A stretch of DNA of 10,927 bases, from contig JACQUR010000541.1 in the NCBI GenBank assembly GCA_016210245.1, forward strand, positions 1-10,927. The letters are read 5' to 3'. The notes under the pieces were generated by a model that was not told the origin of the DNA, made no database searches, and saw only the letters and a program-made list of their open reading frames with translations. Both the position numbers and the translations under genes were made by a program. Shown here in pieces: positions 1 through 5,899 of the stretch. The first letter of the stretch is position 1. Each line of letters begins with the position of its first letter. The DNA is from Chloroflexota bacterium. GTDB taxonomy: Bacteria; Chloroflexota; UBA6077; JACQUR01.

Positions 1-105
1 CTTCTGCCTTCTGCCTTCTGCCTTCTGCCTTCTGCCTTCTGCCTTCTGCCTTCTGCCTTCCGCCTTCCGCCCTCTGCCTTCCGCCCTCTGCCTTCCGCCC
101 TCCGC
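1..105. repeat. Heptanucleotide tandem array, CTTCTGC type (15 units)
   Basis: Fifteen consecutive 7-bp units fill this stretch without interruption. There are eight perfect CTTCTGC copies, then drifting variants (CTTCCGC, CCTCTGC, CCTCCGC) towards the permease gene. On the minus strand the unit reads GCAGAAG. The array ends exactly at the permease stop codon, sharing one base with it, so it forms the 3' untranslated region of that operon. It probably continues beyond the left edge of the window. The gradient from perfect to degenerate units suggests expansion at the distal side. No open reading frame, terminator hairpin or T-run is visible in it. Confidence 0.95.
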
Positions 106-1184
106 TACTCCCAGCGAAAGGTGCGGATCGTGAGGGCGTAGGCCAGAGCGCCCCAGGCGAGCAGGCCGAGGATGGATGGCCAGACGGTGAGGAGGGAGGC
201 GCCCTCCGTGGCGACCTGGCGCATGGCGACGTTCAGGTACGTGAGCGGCAGGTGGTCGGCGATGGTCTGGAGCCACTGGGGGAACACGTCCGTGGGGAAG
301 AAGGAGCCGCTGAGCAGGAACTGGGACAGCCCAACCAGGTTGGTCATCGGCGCGGCGCTCTCCTGGTTATCCGTTCGGCCGGCGATGAGCAGGCCGAAGC
401 CCAGGAAGACCACCAGCCCGAGTGCGGCCAGGGCCAGCATGGACAGGAAGGTTTCCAGCCCGTTGGCCAACTGGAAGTGGAAGAACACGACCCCGAACAC
501 CAGGATGGAGAGCATCTGGAGCAGCGCGGTGAGCAGGCGCGCCACGCCCTGGCCGAGCAGGATGGTGATACCCCGGGTGGGAGTGGCGAACATGCGCTTC
601 AACACCAGCGTCTTCTTGAGGTACAGGAGCCCGAAGACGGTGCCGAAGGTGGCCGTGGAGAGCAGCGCGAAGCCGATCTGGCCCGGCAGGGCGAAGTCGA
701 GGTAGCGCTGGCTGCGGCCGCTGACCTCCTGCACCTCGAGGCGCAGCGGGGGCTGCTCCACCCCGGCCAGGCGCAGGTTCAGGCGGTCGACCAGCGCGTC
801 GAGCACCAGGCGGGTGTACTGGCCCTGCGGGTTGGCGGAGCTGAGGCGGAGCCGGAGGTCTGCCGGCTCGAGCTCGAGCATGGCGTCCAGTTTGCCCAGG
901 CGCAGTTGTCGGTCCAGCTCGGCCGGCTCGGCCTCCACCAGCCGGGCGCCGGGCAGTTGTTGCAGCGCGGCGTAGAGCGGGCTGGCGCGGTCGGCGCCGG
1001 CTGCCAGCCCGAGCCGCAGCTCCTGGGGCCCGCCGCCGATGAAGCCGAATACGCCAATGAAGGCGATCGGGAAGAGGAAGCCGAAGGCGACGGTGCCCAC
1101 GCTGCGGGTCATGGCCAGGAAGGGATACAGGGCCAGGGCGAGGAAGGCGCGCACCTGGGACGGAGCGTGGATGGGGTCACGCAT
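105..1184 (-). CDS. ABC-2 type transporter permease
   Basis: Membrane subunit of an ABC-2 exporter, partner of the ATPase encoded just upstream. The 359-residue protein has the layout of the ABC2_membrane_3-like permeases. There is one hydrophobic segment near residues 29-50, then a large soluble, presumably extracytoplasmic domain (about 51-163). After that comes a block of about five membrane segments (roughly 164-188, 207-235, 244-268, 282-296, 334-354). The segment LSGSFFPTDVFPQWLQ (about 291-306) followed by HLPLTYLN is the typical conserved stretch before the last helix of this family. The ATG overlaps the end of the ATPase gene by 8 bp, implying translational coupling. The TAG stop abuts a heptamer array. 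The substrate cannot be read from sequence; drug, lipid or peptide export are all possible. Confidence 0.9.
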   Translation of the reverse strand: MRDPIHAPSQVRAFLALALYPFLAMTRSVGTVAFGFLFPIAFIGVFGFIGGGPQELRLGLAAGADRASPLYAALQQLPGARLVEAEPAELDRQLRLGKLDAMLELEPADLRLRLSSANPQGQYTRLVLDALVDRLNLRLAGVEQPPLRLEVQEVSGRSQRYLDFALPGQIGFALLSTATFGTVFGLLYLKKTLVLKRMFATPTRGITILLGQGVARLLTALLQMLSILVFGVVFFHFQLANGLETFLSMLALAALGLVVFLGFGLLIAGRTDNQESAAPMTNLVGLSQFLLSGSFFPTDVFPQWLQTIADHLPLTYLNVAMRQVATEGASLLTVWPSILGLLAWGALAYALTIRTFRWE

Positions 1185-1986
1185 CGCGCAGGCTCTTGCC
1201 GGTCAGGTGCAGGAACACGTCCTCCAGCGAGGCCTCCCGGCGCACCTGGGGCTTCTTGAAGCCGTCGGCCAGCAGGGCGTCGATCATCGCCCGCGGCGTC
1301 CCGGTGGCGATGATCCGCCCCCGGTCCATGATCGCCAGCCGGTCGCACAGCCGCTCGGCCTCCTCCATGTAGTGGGTAGTCAGCACCACCGTCACCCCCT
1401 GGACGTGGATCTCGCGGATCAGCTCCCACAGGTTGACGCGCGCCTGAGGGTCCAGGCCGGTGGTCGGCTCGTCCAGGAAGAGGATGACGGGGCGGTGCAG
1501 CAGCGCGGTCGCCAGGGCGAAGCGCTGCTTCTGCCCGCCCGAGAGGCGGTCGAAATGGACCCGAGCCTTGTCCTCCAGGCTGAACTGGGCCAGCACCTTC
1601 CCCGGGTCGACGGCTACTCCGTAGAGCGCGGCGAAGAAGCGCAGCAGCTCGACCAGGGTGAGGTCGGGGTAGAAGCCGGCTGCCTGGAGCTGCACGCCGA
1701 TCCGCCGCTTGACCGCCCACGGCTGGCGCAGCGCGTCCAGCCCGTCCACCAGCACCCGCCCGGCGCTGGGCTGGCGGAGCGTCTCCAGGATCTCGAGCGT
1801 GGTGGTCTTGCCCGCCCCGTTGGGTCCCAGGAGGCCGAAGATCTCGCCACGCCGGACGGTGAACGAGACGTTGTCCACCGCGACGAGCCCGCCATAGCGC
1901 CGGACCAGCCCCTCGACCTGGATGGCAACGTCCACACTGGGCAACGCTGAGCGCTGCGCGCCGAGTGCTGAGTGCTGGTTGTCCAC
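1177..1986 (-). CDS. ABC transporter ATP-binding protein (ABC-2 exporter)
   Basis: Cytoplasmic ATPase that powers the adjacent permease. All nucleotide-binding motifs are present: Walker A GPNGAGKT (54-61), Q-loop around Q99, signature LSGGQKQR (148-155), Walker B VILFLDEP (167-174), D-loop GLD (177-179) and switch H205 in TTHYMEEAE. The C-terminal PQVRREASLEDVFLHLTG stretch is typical of CcmA/DrrA-type ATPases of ABC-2 exporters. The start is GTG at 1984-1986, three bases after the padR stop; a GGAG inside the last padR codons sits 6 nt upstream. With this start, residues about 4-17 are encoded by a heptamer array and form a seven-residue repeat (QHSALGA, QRSALPS). A TTG (residue 15) or GTG (residue 18, 1933-1935) is possible but has no evident Shine-Dalgarno sequence. 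The first clear ABC-domain residues begin near residue 20. Confidence 0.93.
   Translation of the reverse strand: MDNQHSALGAQRSALPSVDVAIQVEGLVRRYGGLVAVDNVSFTVRRGEIFGLLGPNGAGKTTTLEILETLRQPSAGRVLVDGLDALRQPWAVKRRIGVQLQAAGFYPDLTLVELLRFFAALYGVAVDPGKVLAQFSLEDKARVHFDRLSGGQKQRFALATALLHRPVILFLDEPTTGLDPQARVNLWELIREIHVQGVTVVLTTHYMEEAERLCDRLAIMDRGRIIATGTPRAMIDALLADGFKKPQVRREASLEDVFLHLTGKSLRDA
1936..1977 (-). repeat. Heptanucleotide array, CAGCACT type, inside ATPase 5' end
   Basis: On the minus strand six 7-bp units follow one another: CAGCACT, CAGCACT, CGGCGCG, CAGCGCT, CAGCGTT and a degenerate GCCCAGT. Three units equal seven codons, so the translated product also repeats with a seven-residue period. 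The array sits at the padR/ATPase junction, just downstream of the GTG start chosen for the ATPase. It adds a low-complexity N-terminal tail ahead of the conserved domain. Confidence 0.8.
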
Positions 1987-1989
1987 CGC

Positions 1990-2496
1990 TTACTCCGCCA
2001 GAATGGCCTCGATGTCGTGGCAGGCGCGGGAGACGACCTCACGGATACGGCGCAGCTTCTCGGGATCGGCCCAGCGCCCACGGCCGTAGCGGCGGAAGAG
2101 GCGGGCGAGGTCGCGCAGCTCGTGGACCATCTCCTGCACCTCGTCGCCCAGGCCGGGCCCGCACCAGCCGCTCGCGCGGCCCCAGATGTCCTCCACCCGC
2201 TGCTCGCGCTCGGCCAGGAACCGGCGCCCTTCCTCGGTGATGGTGTAGATCTTCTTGCCGTCCTGCTGGACGACGGTGACGTAGCCCATGTCCTCCAGCA
2301 TCTGGAGCGTAGGATACACCGCGCCCGGGCTGGGGGCGTAGAGGCCGCCGGAGCGCTCCTCCAGGGAGCGGATGATCTCGTAGCCGTGGCGGGGTTTGTC
2401 TTTGAGCAGGTCGAGGATGATGACCTTGAGGTCGCCCTTCTCGAACAGGCGCTCGCGCCAGGGTCCGAAGCCGAGCACCCAGGCCTTGCCGAACAT
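1990..2496 (-). CDS. PadR family transcriptional regulator
   Basis: Winged helix-turn-helix repressor, 168 residues, first gene of the exporter operon. The PadR signature is clear: a helix with LKVIILDLL (23-31), HGYEI (38-41), then SPGAVYPTLQMLEDMGYV (about 56-73) spanning the recognition helix, and a wing around QQDGKKIYTITEEG (77-90). The remaining residues, about 95-168, form the helical C-terminal dimerisation part. A strong Shine-Dalgarno GGGGAGG precedes the ATG at 2494-2496. Members of this family usually repress their own operon and often a linked multidrug exporter until a ligand binds. That fits the ATPase that starts three bases after its TAA stop and the palindromic operator just upstream. 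The inducer cannot be inferred. Confidence 0.95.
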   Translation of the reverse strand: MFGKAWVLGFGPWRERLFEKGDLKVIILDLLKDKPRHGYEIIRSLEERSGGLYAPSPGAVYPTLQMLEDMGYVTVVQQDGKKIYTITEEGRRFLAEREQRVEDIWGRASGWCGPGLGDEVQEMVHELRDLARLFRRYGRGRWADPEKLRRIREVVSRACHDIEAILAE

Positions 2497-2517
2497 GGCT
2501 GCCTCCCCGGATGAGAG

Positions 2518-2547
2518 TATCGAGATATGTGGCGATATATCTCGATA
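2518..2547. promoter_or_regulatory. Probable PadR operator (11-bp perfect dyad, 8-bp spacer)
   Basis: Two perfect 11-bp inverted arms, TATCGAGATAT (2518-2528) and ATATCTCGATA (2537-2547), are separated by 8 bp. PadR-family operators characteristically have short inverted half-sites about 8 bp apart. The dyad begins 22 bp upstream of the padR start codon and covers the predicted transcription start. Binding there would block initiation, so autoregulation is the simplest reading. It is AT-rich in otherwise GC-rich DNA. Confidence 0.75.
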
Positions 2548-2578
2548 GTATGGTACGAGCGCGGGAGGCGGGCGTCAA
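2545..2578 (-). promoter_or_regulatory. Predicted sigma-70-type promoter of the padR-ABC operon
   Basis: On the minus strand TTGACG (2578-2573) is followed after exactly 17 bp by TACCAT (2555-2550). Initiation would fall near 2543, inside the dyad operator. An overlapping TACTAT (2550-2545) is a second possible -10 but would give a 22-bp spacer from the same -35. This is a prediction from hexamer match and spacing only. Confidence 0.5.
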
Positions 2579-2643
2579 GAGGCTGGCCGGGTCCGCCCAG
2601 TAGTTGTGCGTGGAGGTCGTAGGGGCAGACGGCCCGGTCTGCC

Positions 2644-2741
2644 CGCCGCCCCGAGGGCGGCACGGCGTGGTGGCCAGGGGGCCGGCCAGCAGCTCTCCTC
2701 CGGCCCCCTGGGCACCACGCTCTGCCGCCCTCGGGGCGGCG
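2644..2741. repeat. Long imperfect palindrome, 42-bp arms
   Basis: Arms 2644-2685 and 2700-2741 are reverse complements at 39 of 42 positions, with a 14-nt loop (2686-2699). Both arms are extremely GC-rich. A transcript on either strand would form a very stable hairpin. There is no following T-run, so it is not a standard intrinsic terminator, though it could block 3' exonucleases or help end the upstream decarboxylase/TIM-barrel transcript. Confidence 0.85.
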
Positions 2742-2810
2742 GGGCGACAGAGCCGTCGCCCCCTACGGCTCGGGGCGGCGGGGCGACCGGGCCGTCGCCC
2801 CCTACGGCTC
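2733..2810 (+). repeat. Two tandem 39-bp direct repeats
   Basis: Units 2733-2771 and 2772-2810 are adjacent and differ at only two positions, both in the loop of the hairpin each contains (loops AGAGCC and CGGGCC). The first overlaps the right arm of the long palindrome. This points to recent local duplication within the mosaic element. Confidence 0.85.
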
Positions 2811-2867
2811 AGCGACCGCCGGCACAGAAACCGGTCACACCCGGCTGGCCAGGGGGAACTGCTGCCC

Positions 2868-3773
2868 CTACACCGACACTGGCTGCCGACTGGCCACGAG
2901 CTGCTCGCCAGCCACCTGGAAGTGCTCGCGGCAGAAGGCGAGGGCGCGGCGGAAGCGGGCGAGCACGGCGGCATCTTTGCCGGCATGCATGGCGGAGGGG
3001 CACAGCTCGAGGGTGATGATGCCCTGGTAGCCGTCCTCGGCCAGCGCGCCCAGGAAGGCAGCCAGCGGCAGGGCACCATCGCCCGGCAGCAGGTGCTCGC
3101 GCCCGTCGCGGAAGTCGGAGAGGTGAACGTGGCGCACGCGACCGGCCAGGGCGCGGTAGGCGGCCAGCAGGTCGAGGTCGGCGGTCCCACAGTGCGCGGT
3201 GTCGAGCGCCACAGACGGGAAGCCTGCCAGGCGCTCCACGGTACAGGTCGGGTAGCGGGGGTGCTTGACCAGGCGCTGGTAGGGCATGTTCTCCACCGCC
3301 AGGGTGACCGAGGTGTTCGCCTGGAGCTCGGCCAGCGCGCGGCGCAGGCGGGCGGCAAGGGTACGCTGCTCCGCCCACTCGGGGTGGACGACCACCACCT
3401 GCGCGCCCACGCGCTCGGCCAGTCGAACGGCCGCGCGGACGCAGCCCAGGTAGTCGGTCGCCATCCCGCGCACGGGACAGAAAGGGGCATGGAGCGCGAC
3501 GATGGGCAGTCCGTGCTCGTCTCGCAGCCGCAGCAGGTACTCGGCCTGGCGGGTGTCCCAGCGGTAGTCCACGATCACCTCGACCGCCTCGGCCTCGGCT
3601 GCCCGGGCCAGCTCGAAGAAGCGCGCCAGGCCGTAGGTGTAGAGGGAGCCGCTGGACAGGGCGATCGGGGATTTTGGATTTTGGATTTTGGATTTTGGAT
3701 TGGTGCTGGGGGACTCCGGCGGCGTGCAGGCACCATTCGTTGGTGGTTCCTGGACTTGCGATTCAGCGCCCAT
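2868..3773 (-). CDS. TIM-barrel sugar isomerase/epimerase-like protein (AP endonuclease 2 superfamily)
   Basis: Member of the xylose isomerase-like TIM-barrel family. Candidate metal or active-site residues lie at the ends of successive strands: H95 in ALHAPF, H130 in VVHPEW, E161 in VENMP, D191 and H194 in LDTAHCG, H217 in HVHLSDF, and E256 in LELCP. Homologues are annotated as sugar-phosphate isomerases/epimerases or endonuclease IV-like proteins, so the reaction is open. It is the last gene after the two decarboxylase subunits and probably cotranscribed. The start is uncertain. The ATG at 3771-3773 gives about 36 extra residues, of which NPKSKIQNPKS comes from a GGATTTT heptamer array. The conserved fold begins at about residue 37 (IALSSGSLYTYGL), but no in-frame ATG, GTG or TTG lies there. 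Only a weak AGG precedes the ATG. The TAG stop lies inside the neighbouring mosaic repeat. Confidence 0.85.
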   Translation of the reverse strand: MGAESQVQEPPTNGACTPPESPSTNPKSKIQNPKSPIALSSGSLYTYGLARFFELARAAEAEAVEVIVDYRWDTRQAEYLLRLRDEHGLPIVALHAPFCPVRGMATDYLGCVRAAVRLAERVGAQVVVVHPEWAEQRTLAARLRRALAELQANTSVTLAVENMPYQRLVKHPRYPTCTVERLAGFPSVALDTAHCGTADLDLLAAYRALAGRVRHVHLSDFRDGREHLLPGDGALPLAAFLGALAEDGYQGIITLELCPSAMHAGKDAAVLARFRRALAFCREHFQVAGEQLVASRQPVSV

Positions 3774-3814
3774 CGGTGAGCCTAATCCAAAATCTACAAT
3801 CTAAAATCCAAAAT
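3669..3814. repeat. Inverted pair of GGATTTT heptamer arrays
   Basis: Plus-strand GGATTTT repeats about four times from 3669 to 3696, with a partial unit to 3703. The reverse complement of the same heptamer series occupies 3784-3814. The arms 3671-3701 and 3784-3814 pair at 28 of 31 positions around an 82-nt loop. Both arms enter coding DNA. The right arm encodes the last residues and TAG stop of the decarboxylase beta subunit. The left arm lies in the extended N-terminus of the TIM-barrel gene. The loop holds the only ATG available to that gene, so folding could affect its translation. Confidence 0.9.
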
Positions 3815-4364
3815 ACGCCGACAGTTCGGCCAGCGCCTGGGCGGTGCCGCGTCTGGGGAAGGGCGAGTGGGACCAGCCGGGCTCTACTTTGACGTCGACC
3901 AGGATGGGTCCCTCCTCTCCGAGGATGGTTGGCAGGGCAGCCTGCAGTTCGTCCAGGTCGTCGAATTCGTAGGCCGCGCGGTAGCCGGCCTCCAGCGCCA
4001 GGCCGGCGAAGTCTACCACGCCCGCGGCTGGGATTGGCTGCCCGCCCGTGGTGTCGTACGTCCCGTTCTCGAAGACGAAGTGGACGAAGTTCCCGGGCGC
4101 CAGCCCGGCCACCGTGGCCAGCGAGCCCAGGTTCATGAGCAGCGAGCCGTCGCCGTCCAGGACCAGCACCCGGCGCTCCGGGCGGGCCAGGGCGATGCCC
4201 AGCCCCAGCGACGAGGCCTTGCCCATGCAGCCGAGCAGGGGCACGTCCAGCGCCTCGCGCCGCGAGAAGCGCGGCCACTCGCGCGCGGTGGACATGGTGG
4301 TCACCACCACCTCGTCGGTCCTGGCCAGGGCCAGGACGCGCAGCACCTCGTTGCCATCCATCAT
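3801..4364 (-). CDS. Thiamine-diphosphate decarboxylase, beta subunit (sulfopyruvate/phosphonopyruvate decarboxylase type)
   Basis: TPP-binding (C-terminal, PP-domain) subunit of a split 2-oxo acid decarboxylase, 187 residues. The diphosphate/Mg site is GDGS (71-74), with the second motif residue N100 in FENGTYDTTGGQP; LGCMGKASSLGLGIALA (44-60) is the typical preceding loop. The length and the split from an alpha subunit match ComE (sulfopyruvate decarboxylase beta) and the related half of phosphonopyruvate decarboxylases. No PEP mutase or sulfolactate dehydrogenase gene lies in this window, so the substrate remains open. It begins ATGATG, overlapping the alpha stop by 3-4 bp, so the two are almost certainly coupled. 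The final residues (YFGF) and the TAG stop are written by the heptamer array, suggesting that the array replaced the original 3' end. Confidence 0.85.
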   Translation of the reverse strand: MMDGNEVLRVLALARTDEVVVTTMSTAREWPRFSRREALDVPLLGCMGKASSLGLGIALARPERRVLVLDGDGSLLMNLGSLATVAGLAPGNFVHFVFENGTYDTTGGQPIPAAGVVDFAGLALEAGYRAAYEFDDLDELQAALPTILGEEGPILVDVKVEPGWSHSPFPRRGTAQALAELSAYFGF

Positions 4365-4864
4365 GCCTGGTACTCCCGGCCCAGGAGCACCGCCACGGGC
4401 CCCGGGCGCTGCCGGGCCTGGTGGTAGGCGCGCTGCACCAGGTGCAGGTCGGCGTCGCTCAGCAGCACGGAGGTGGGCAGCTCCCAGGCCTTCAGGACCG
4501 GCTCGAGGAAGCGGGCGGCGGAGTCGTTCGTGGGTCCGTGGGGGTTGTAGCCGCGGTAGCCGATCAGCAGCAGCAGCGGCAAGCGGCAGTCGATCGCCAG
4601 GCCGCGCAGCGAGTCGCCGGACTCGTAGAAGCCGGTGCTCTGCACGATCACCACCGGCCGCTTCCCCCCGGCGAGCAGCCCGGCGGCGATGGCCACTGCC
4701 TCGCCCTCCCGCGCGATGGGCACCAGGTGGAGGTCCGGGCTCTCGGCCAGCGCCCGGTACAGGAAGCCGGACTCGCTGTCGGGCAGCCAGACCACGTGGG
4801 TCACGCCCAGCTCCCGCAGGGTGTCCAGCATGCCTCGCGTGGTCAGGGCTGGTTCCAGGGCCAC
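4361..4864 (-). CDS. Thiamine-diphosphate decarboxylase, alpha subunit (sulfopyruvate/phosphonopyruvate decarboxylase type)
   Basis: PYR-domain subunit, 167 residues, partner of the beta subunit downstream. Hallmarks are HVVWLPDSESGFLYRAL near the N-terminus and REGEAVAIAAGLLAGGKRPVVIVQSTGF, which contains the glutamate that normally activates the TPP aminopyrimidine. The GYRGYNPHGPTND stretch further on is typical of ComD-like proteins. The reading frame is open back to 4999, but the GTG at 4862-4864 is chosen. It has a strong GAGGGAGG Shine-Dalgarno sequence, it gives the usual family length of about 170 residues, and the upstream stretch (rich in R, A, G, T) does not look like the family. 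It is the first gene of the alpha-beta-TIM-barrel block. ComD in methanogens acts in coenzyme M synthesis; other bacterial homologues decarboxylate phosphonopyruvate. Confidence 0.85.
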   Translation of the reverse strand: MALEPALTTRGMLDTLRELGVTHVVWLPDSESGFLYRALAESPDLHLVPIAREGEAVAIAAGLLAGGKRPVVIVQSTGFYESGDSLRGLAIDCRLPLLLLIGYRGYNPHGPTNDSAARFLEPVLKAWELPTSVLLSDADLHLVQRAYHQARQRPGPVAVLLGREYQA

Positions 4865-4868
4865 AGGT

Positions 4869-4876
4869 CCTCCCTC
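4869..4876 (-). promoter_or_regulatory. Shine-Dalgarno sequence deciding the alpha-subunit start
   Basis: Minus-strand GAGGGAGG ends four bases before the GTG at 4864. It is the best ribosome binding site in the region and argues against the 45-residue longer ATG start at 4999, which has no comparable site. Confidence 0.75.
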
Positions 4877-5028
4877 AGCGGCCACAAGGCAGAAGGCAAT
4901 CGGGCGCAGCCAGTGGCCGGCTGCGCTCCGCGTTGCCTGGTCCCCCGTCTGCCTCGCCGTGGCCTCTGCTCCAAGGCGGTCCCTGGAAGCATTAAACACT
5001 ATCGCTGCCCGCGGGAGAAAGCCATCGG

Positions 5029-5063
5029 ATTTCGAAATTCGAATTTAGAAATTCGAAATGTTG
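5029..5063. repeat. Heptanucleotide array, ATTTCGA/AATTCGA type
   Basis: Five 7-bp units in register: ATTTCGA, AATTCGA, ATTTAGA, AATTCGA and a degenerate AATGTTG. The TTCGAA cores are self-complementary, so the array is also partly palindromic. It lies in the 227-bp gap between the response regulator stop and the decarboxylase alpha start. It is an AT-rich island in GC-rich DNA. In the rest of that gap, a TTTAAT on the minus strand (4996-4991) with a poor -35 is the only promoter-like hexamer seen. A short AAGGCAGAAGGCA (4886-4898) repeats the heptamer found at the left window edge. Confidence 0.8.
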
Positions 5064-5091
5064 GGGTAGGTTCAGGGTTTTGCGCGGCAGT

Positions 5092-5520
5092 TCAGAGCTC
5101 GCCCGGCGGCACCGGCGGGGTGCCAATGGTCGCCTGGGGTTGCTGGTGGACGGCCCATCGCGCGGCCCGGACCAGGGAGGGGACGTCGAAGGGTTTCTGC
5201 ACCAGGGTCTGGATGAGCGCCCGGTCCTCGGCGGGAAGCAAGTGGGGCAAGCCGGTCACCACCATCACGGGGACCCGGCACGTGGGCTCGGCCTCGCGCA
5301 GCTCGTGGAGCACGCTGTGGCCGCTCAGCTCCGGCAGGCCCAGGTCCAGCAGTACCACGTCGGGCGGGGCCGCCTGGGCCAGGCGCACGGCCTCGGCCCC
5401 GTTGCTGGCCACTACCACCTGGAACCCGCCGCTGGCCAGGGCGTCGGCCATGACGCCCGCCACCGCCTCGTCATCCTCGACGATCAACGCCCGAAGCTGT
5501 CGCCGTCGCCCGCTCGCCAT
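5092..5520 (-). CDS. Single-domain response regulator (receiver domain)
   Basis: Stand-alone CheY-like receiver, 142 residues, with no output domain. The phosphorylation site is complete: acidic pair D16/D17 in IVEDDEA, phospho-acceptor D59 in VVLLDLGLPELSG, T89 in VMVVTGL and K109 in VQKPF. The short tail after about residue 125 is proline-rich and shows no DNA-binding fold. The frame is open upstream to 6012, but the ATG at 5518-5520 is preferred. It has a GGGAGA ribosome binding site just upstream and the receiver fold begins ten residues in. It is divergent from the cytochrome oxidase operon and convergent with nothing. The partner kinase is not in the window, so any link to respiration is only positional. 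Confidence 0.92.
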   Translation of the reverse strand: MASGRRRQLRALIVEDDEAVAGVMADALASGGFQVVVASNGAEAVRLAQAAPPDVVLLDLGLPELSGHSVLHELREAEPTCRVPVMVVTGLPHLLPAEDRALIQTLVQKPFDVPSLVRAARWAVHQQPQATIGTPPVPPGEL

Positions 5521-5586
5521 GGTCTCTCCCGATACTGCGCTCAACGTTCCCGGGGCGCAAGGGGCGTGCCGGTAGGTCCAGCGGCA

Positions 5587-5622
5587 AGAGAAAAACGGGG
5601 TGGGCGCCTGCTTCGCCCCCAC
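5587..5622 (-). terminator. Terminator-like hairpin with T-run (weak)
   Basis: Read on the minus strand, GTGGGGGCG and CGCCCAC can pair around a 7-nt loop, with a two-base bulge. They are followed by CCCG, then TTTTTCTCTT. This has the outline of an intrinsic terminator or a leader attenuator ahead of the response regulator gene. The stem is imperfect and the T-run is not directly adjacent to it, so the call is tentative. Confidence 0.25.
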
Positions 5623-5663
5623 GCCAGCGAAGGTCAGCAAGACAGGGCAAACCACTCCCCTAC

Positions 5664-5692
5664 TTGCAATCTTCTGTGTTCTGGTGCATGAT
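5664..5692 (+). promoter_or_regulatory. Predicted promoter of the cox operon
   Basis: TTGCAA (5664-5669) and CATGAT (5687-5692) are separated by 17 bp. Each matches four of six consensus bases. Initiation near 5700 would give a leader of about 200 nt before coxB. It is the best match seen in the gap, but remains a prediction. Confidence 0.35.
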
Positions 5693-5899
5693 CGCAGGAG
5701 AGGCAGCAACGCTTGGACGAGCGAGCACGTGTGGAGCGCGCTGGCGGCGCGGCCGTGGCTGGCGGATGGACTGCGCGGCCCGGCGCTCGCGCGCAGCCGC
5801 CCCATCCGTTTCGTCTCGGGCTGCCTGCCGCGGGACGTTCCGCGCACCGGGCACGAAAGGGCCCTTGCTGTGGCCATGACAAGGAGGACCGACGGAGCC

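Larger units (their letters stand above)
2619..2871. repeat. Mosaic palindromic element with 10-bp terminal inverted repeats
   Basis: The gap between padR and the TIM-barrel gene is filled by nested repeats bounded by GTAGGGGCAG (2619-2628) and its exact reverse complement CTGCCCCTAC (2862-2871). Inside are three small hairpins of the same design, each an 8-bp stem with a 6-nt loop. They are GGGCAGAC/GTCTGCCC at 2623-2644, GGGGCGAC/GTCGCCCC at 2741-2762, and the same stem again at 2780-2801. There is also one long palindrome (2644-2741). The element resembles a REP/BIME mosaic or a non-autonomous MITE. No open reading frame of its own and no clear target duplication is visible. The stop codon of the TIM-barrel gene lies within the right terminal repeat. 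Confidence 0.65.
5521..5899. other. Divergent intergenic region between response regulator and coxB
   Basis: A 379-bp gene-free stretch separating two divergent transcription units. It holds a predicted coxB promoter (5664-5692) and a terminator-like hairpin on the minus strand (5587-5622). Unlike most gaps here, it contains no heptamer array. The reading frame of coxB is open upstream to 5600, but the translated sequence does not resemble an oxidase N-terminus. No RNA gene was recognised. Confidence 0.6.

Noticed and set aside
252..1259. Plus-strand reading frames opposite the ABC permease and other minus-strand genes
   Set aside because: Composition is dominated by E, Q, G, A and H with no domain, and the opposite strand carries recognisable proteins.
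4865..4999. Longer form of the decarboxylase alpha subunit starting at 4999
   Set aside because: The GTG at 4864 has a strong GAGGGAGG site and gives the family's normal length; the upstream codons look non-coding.
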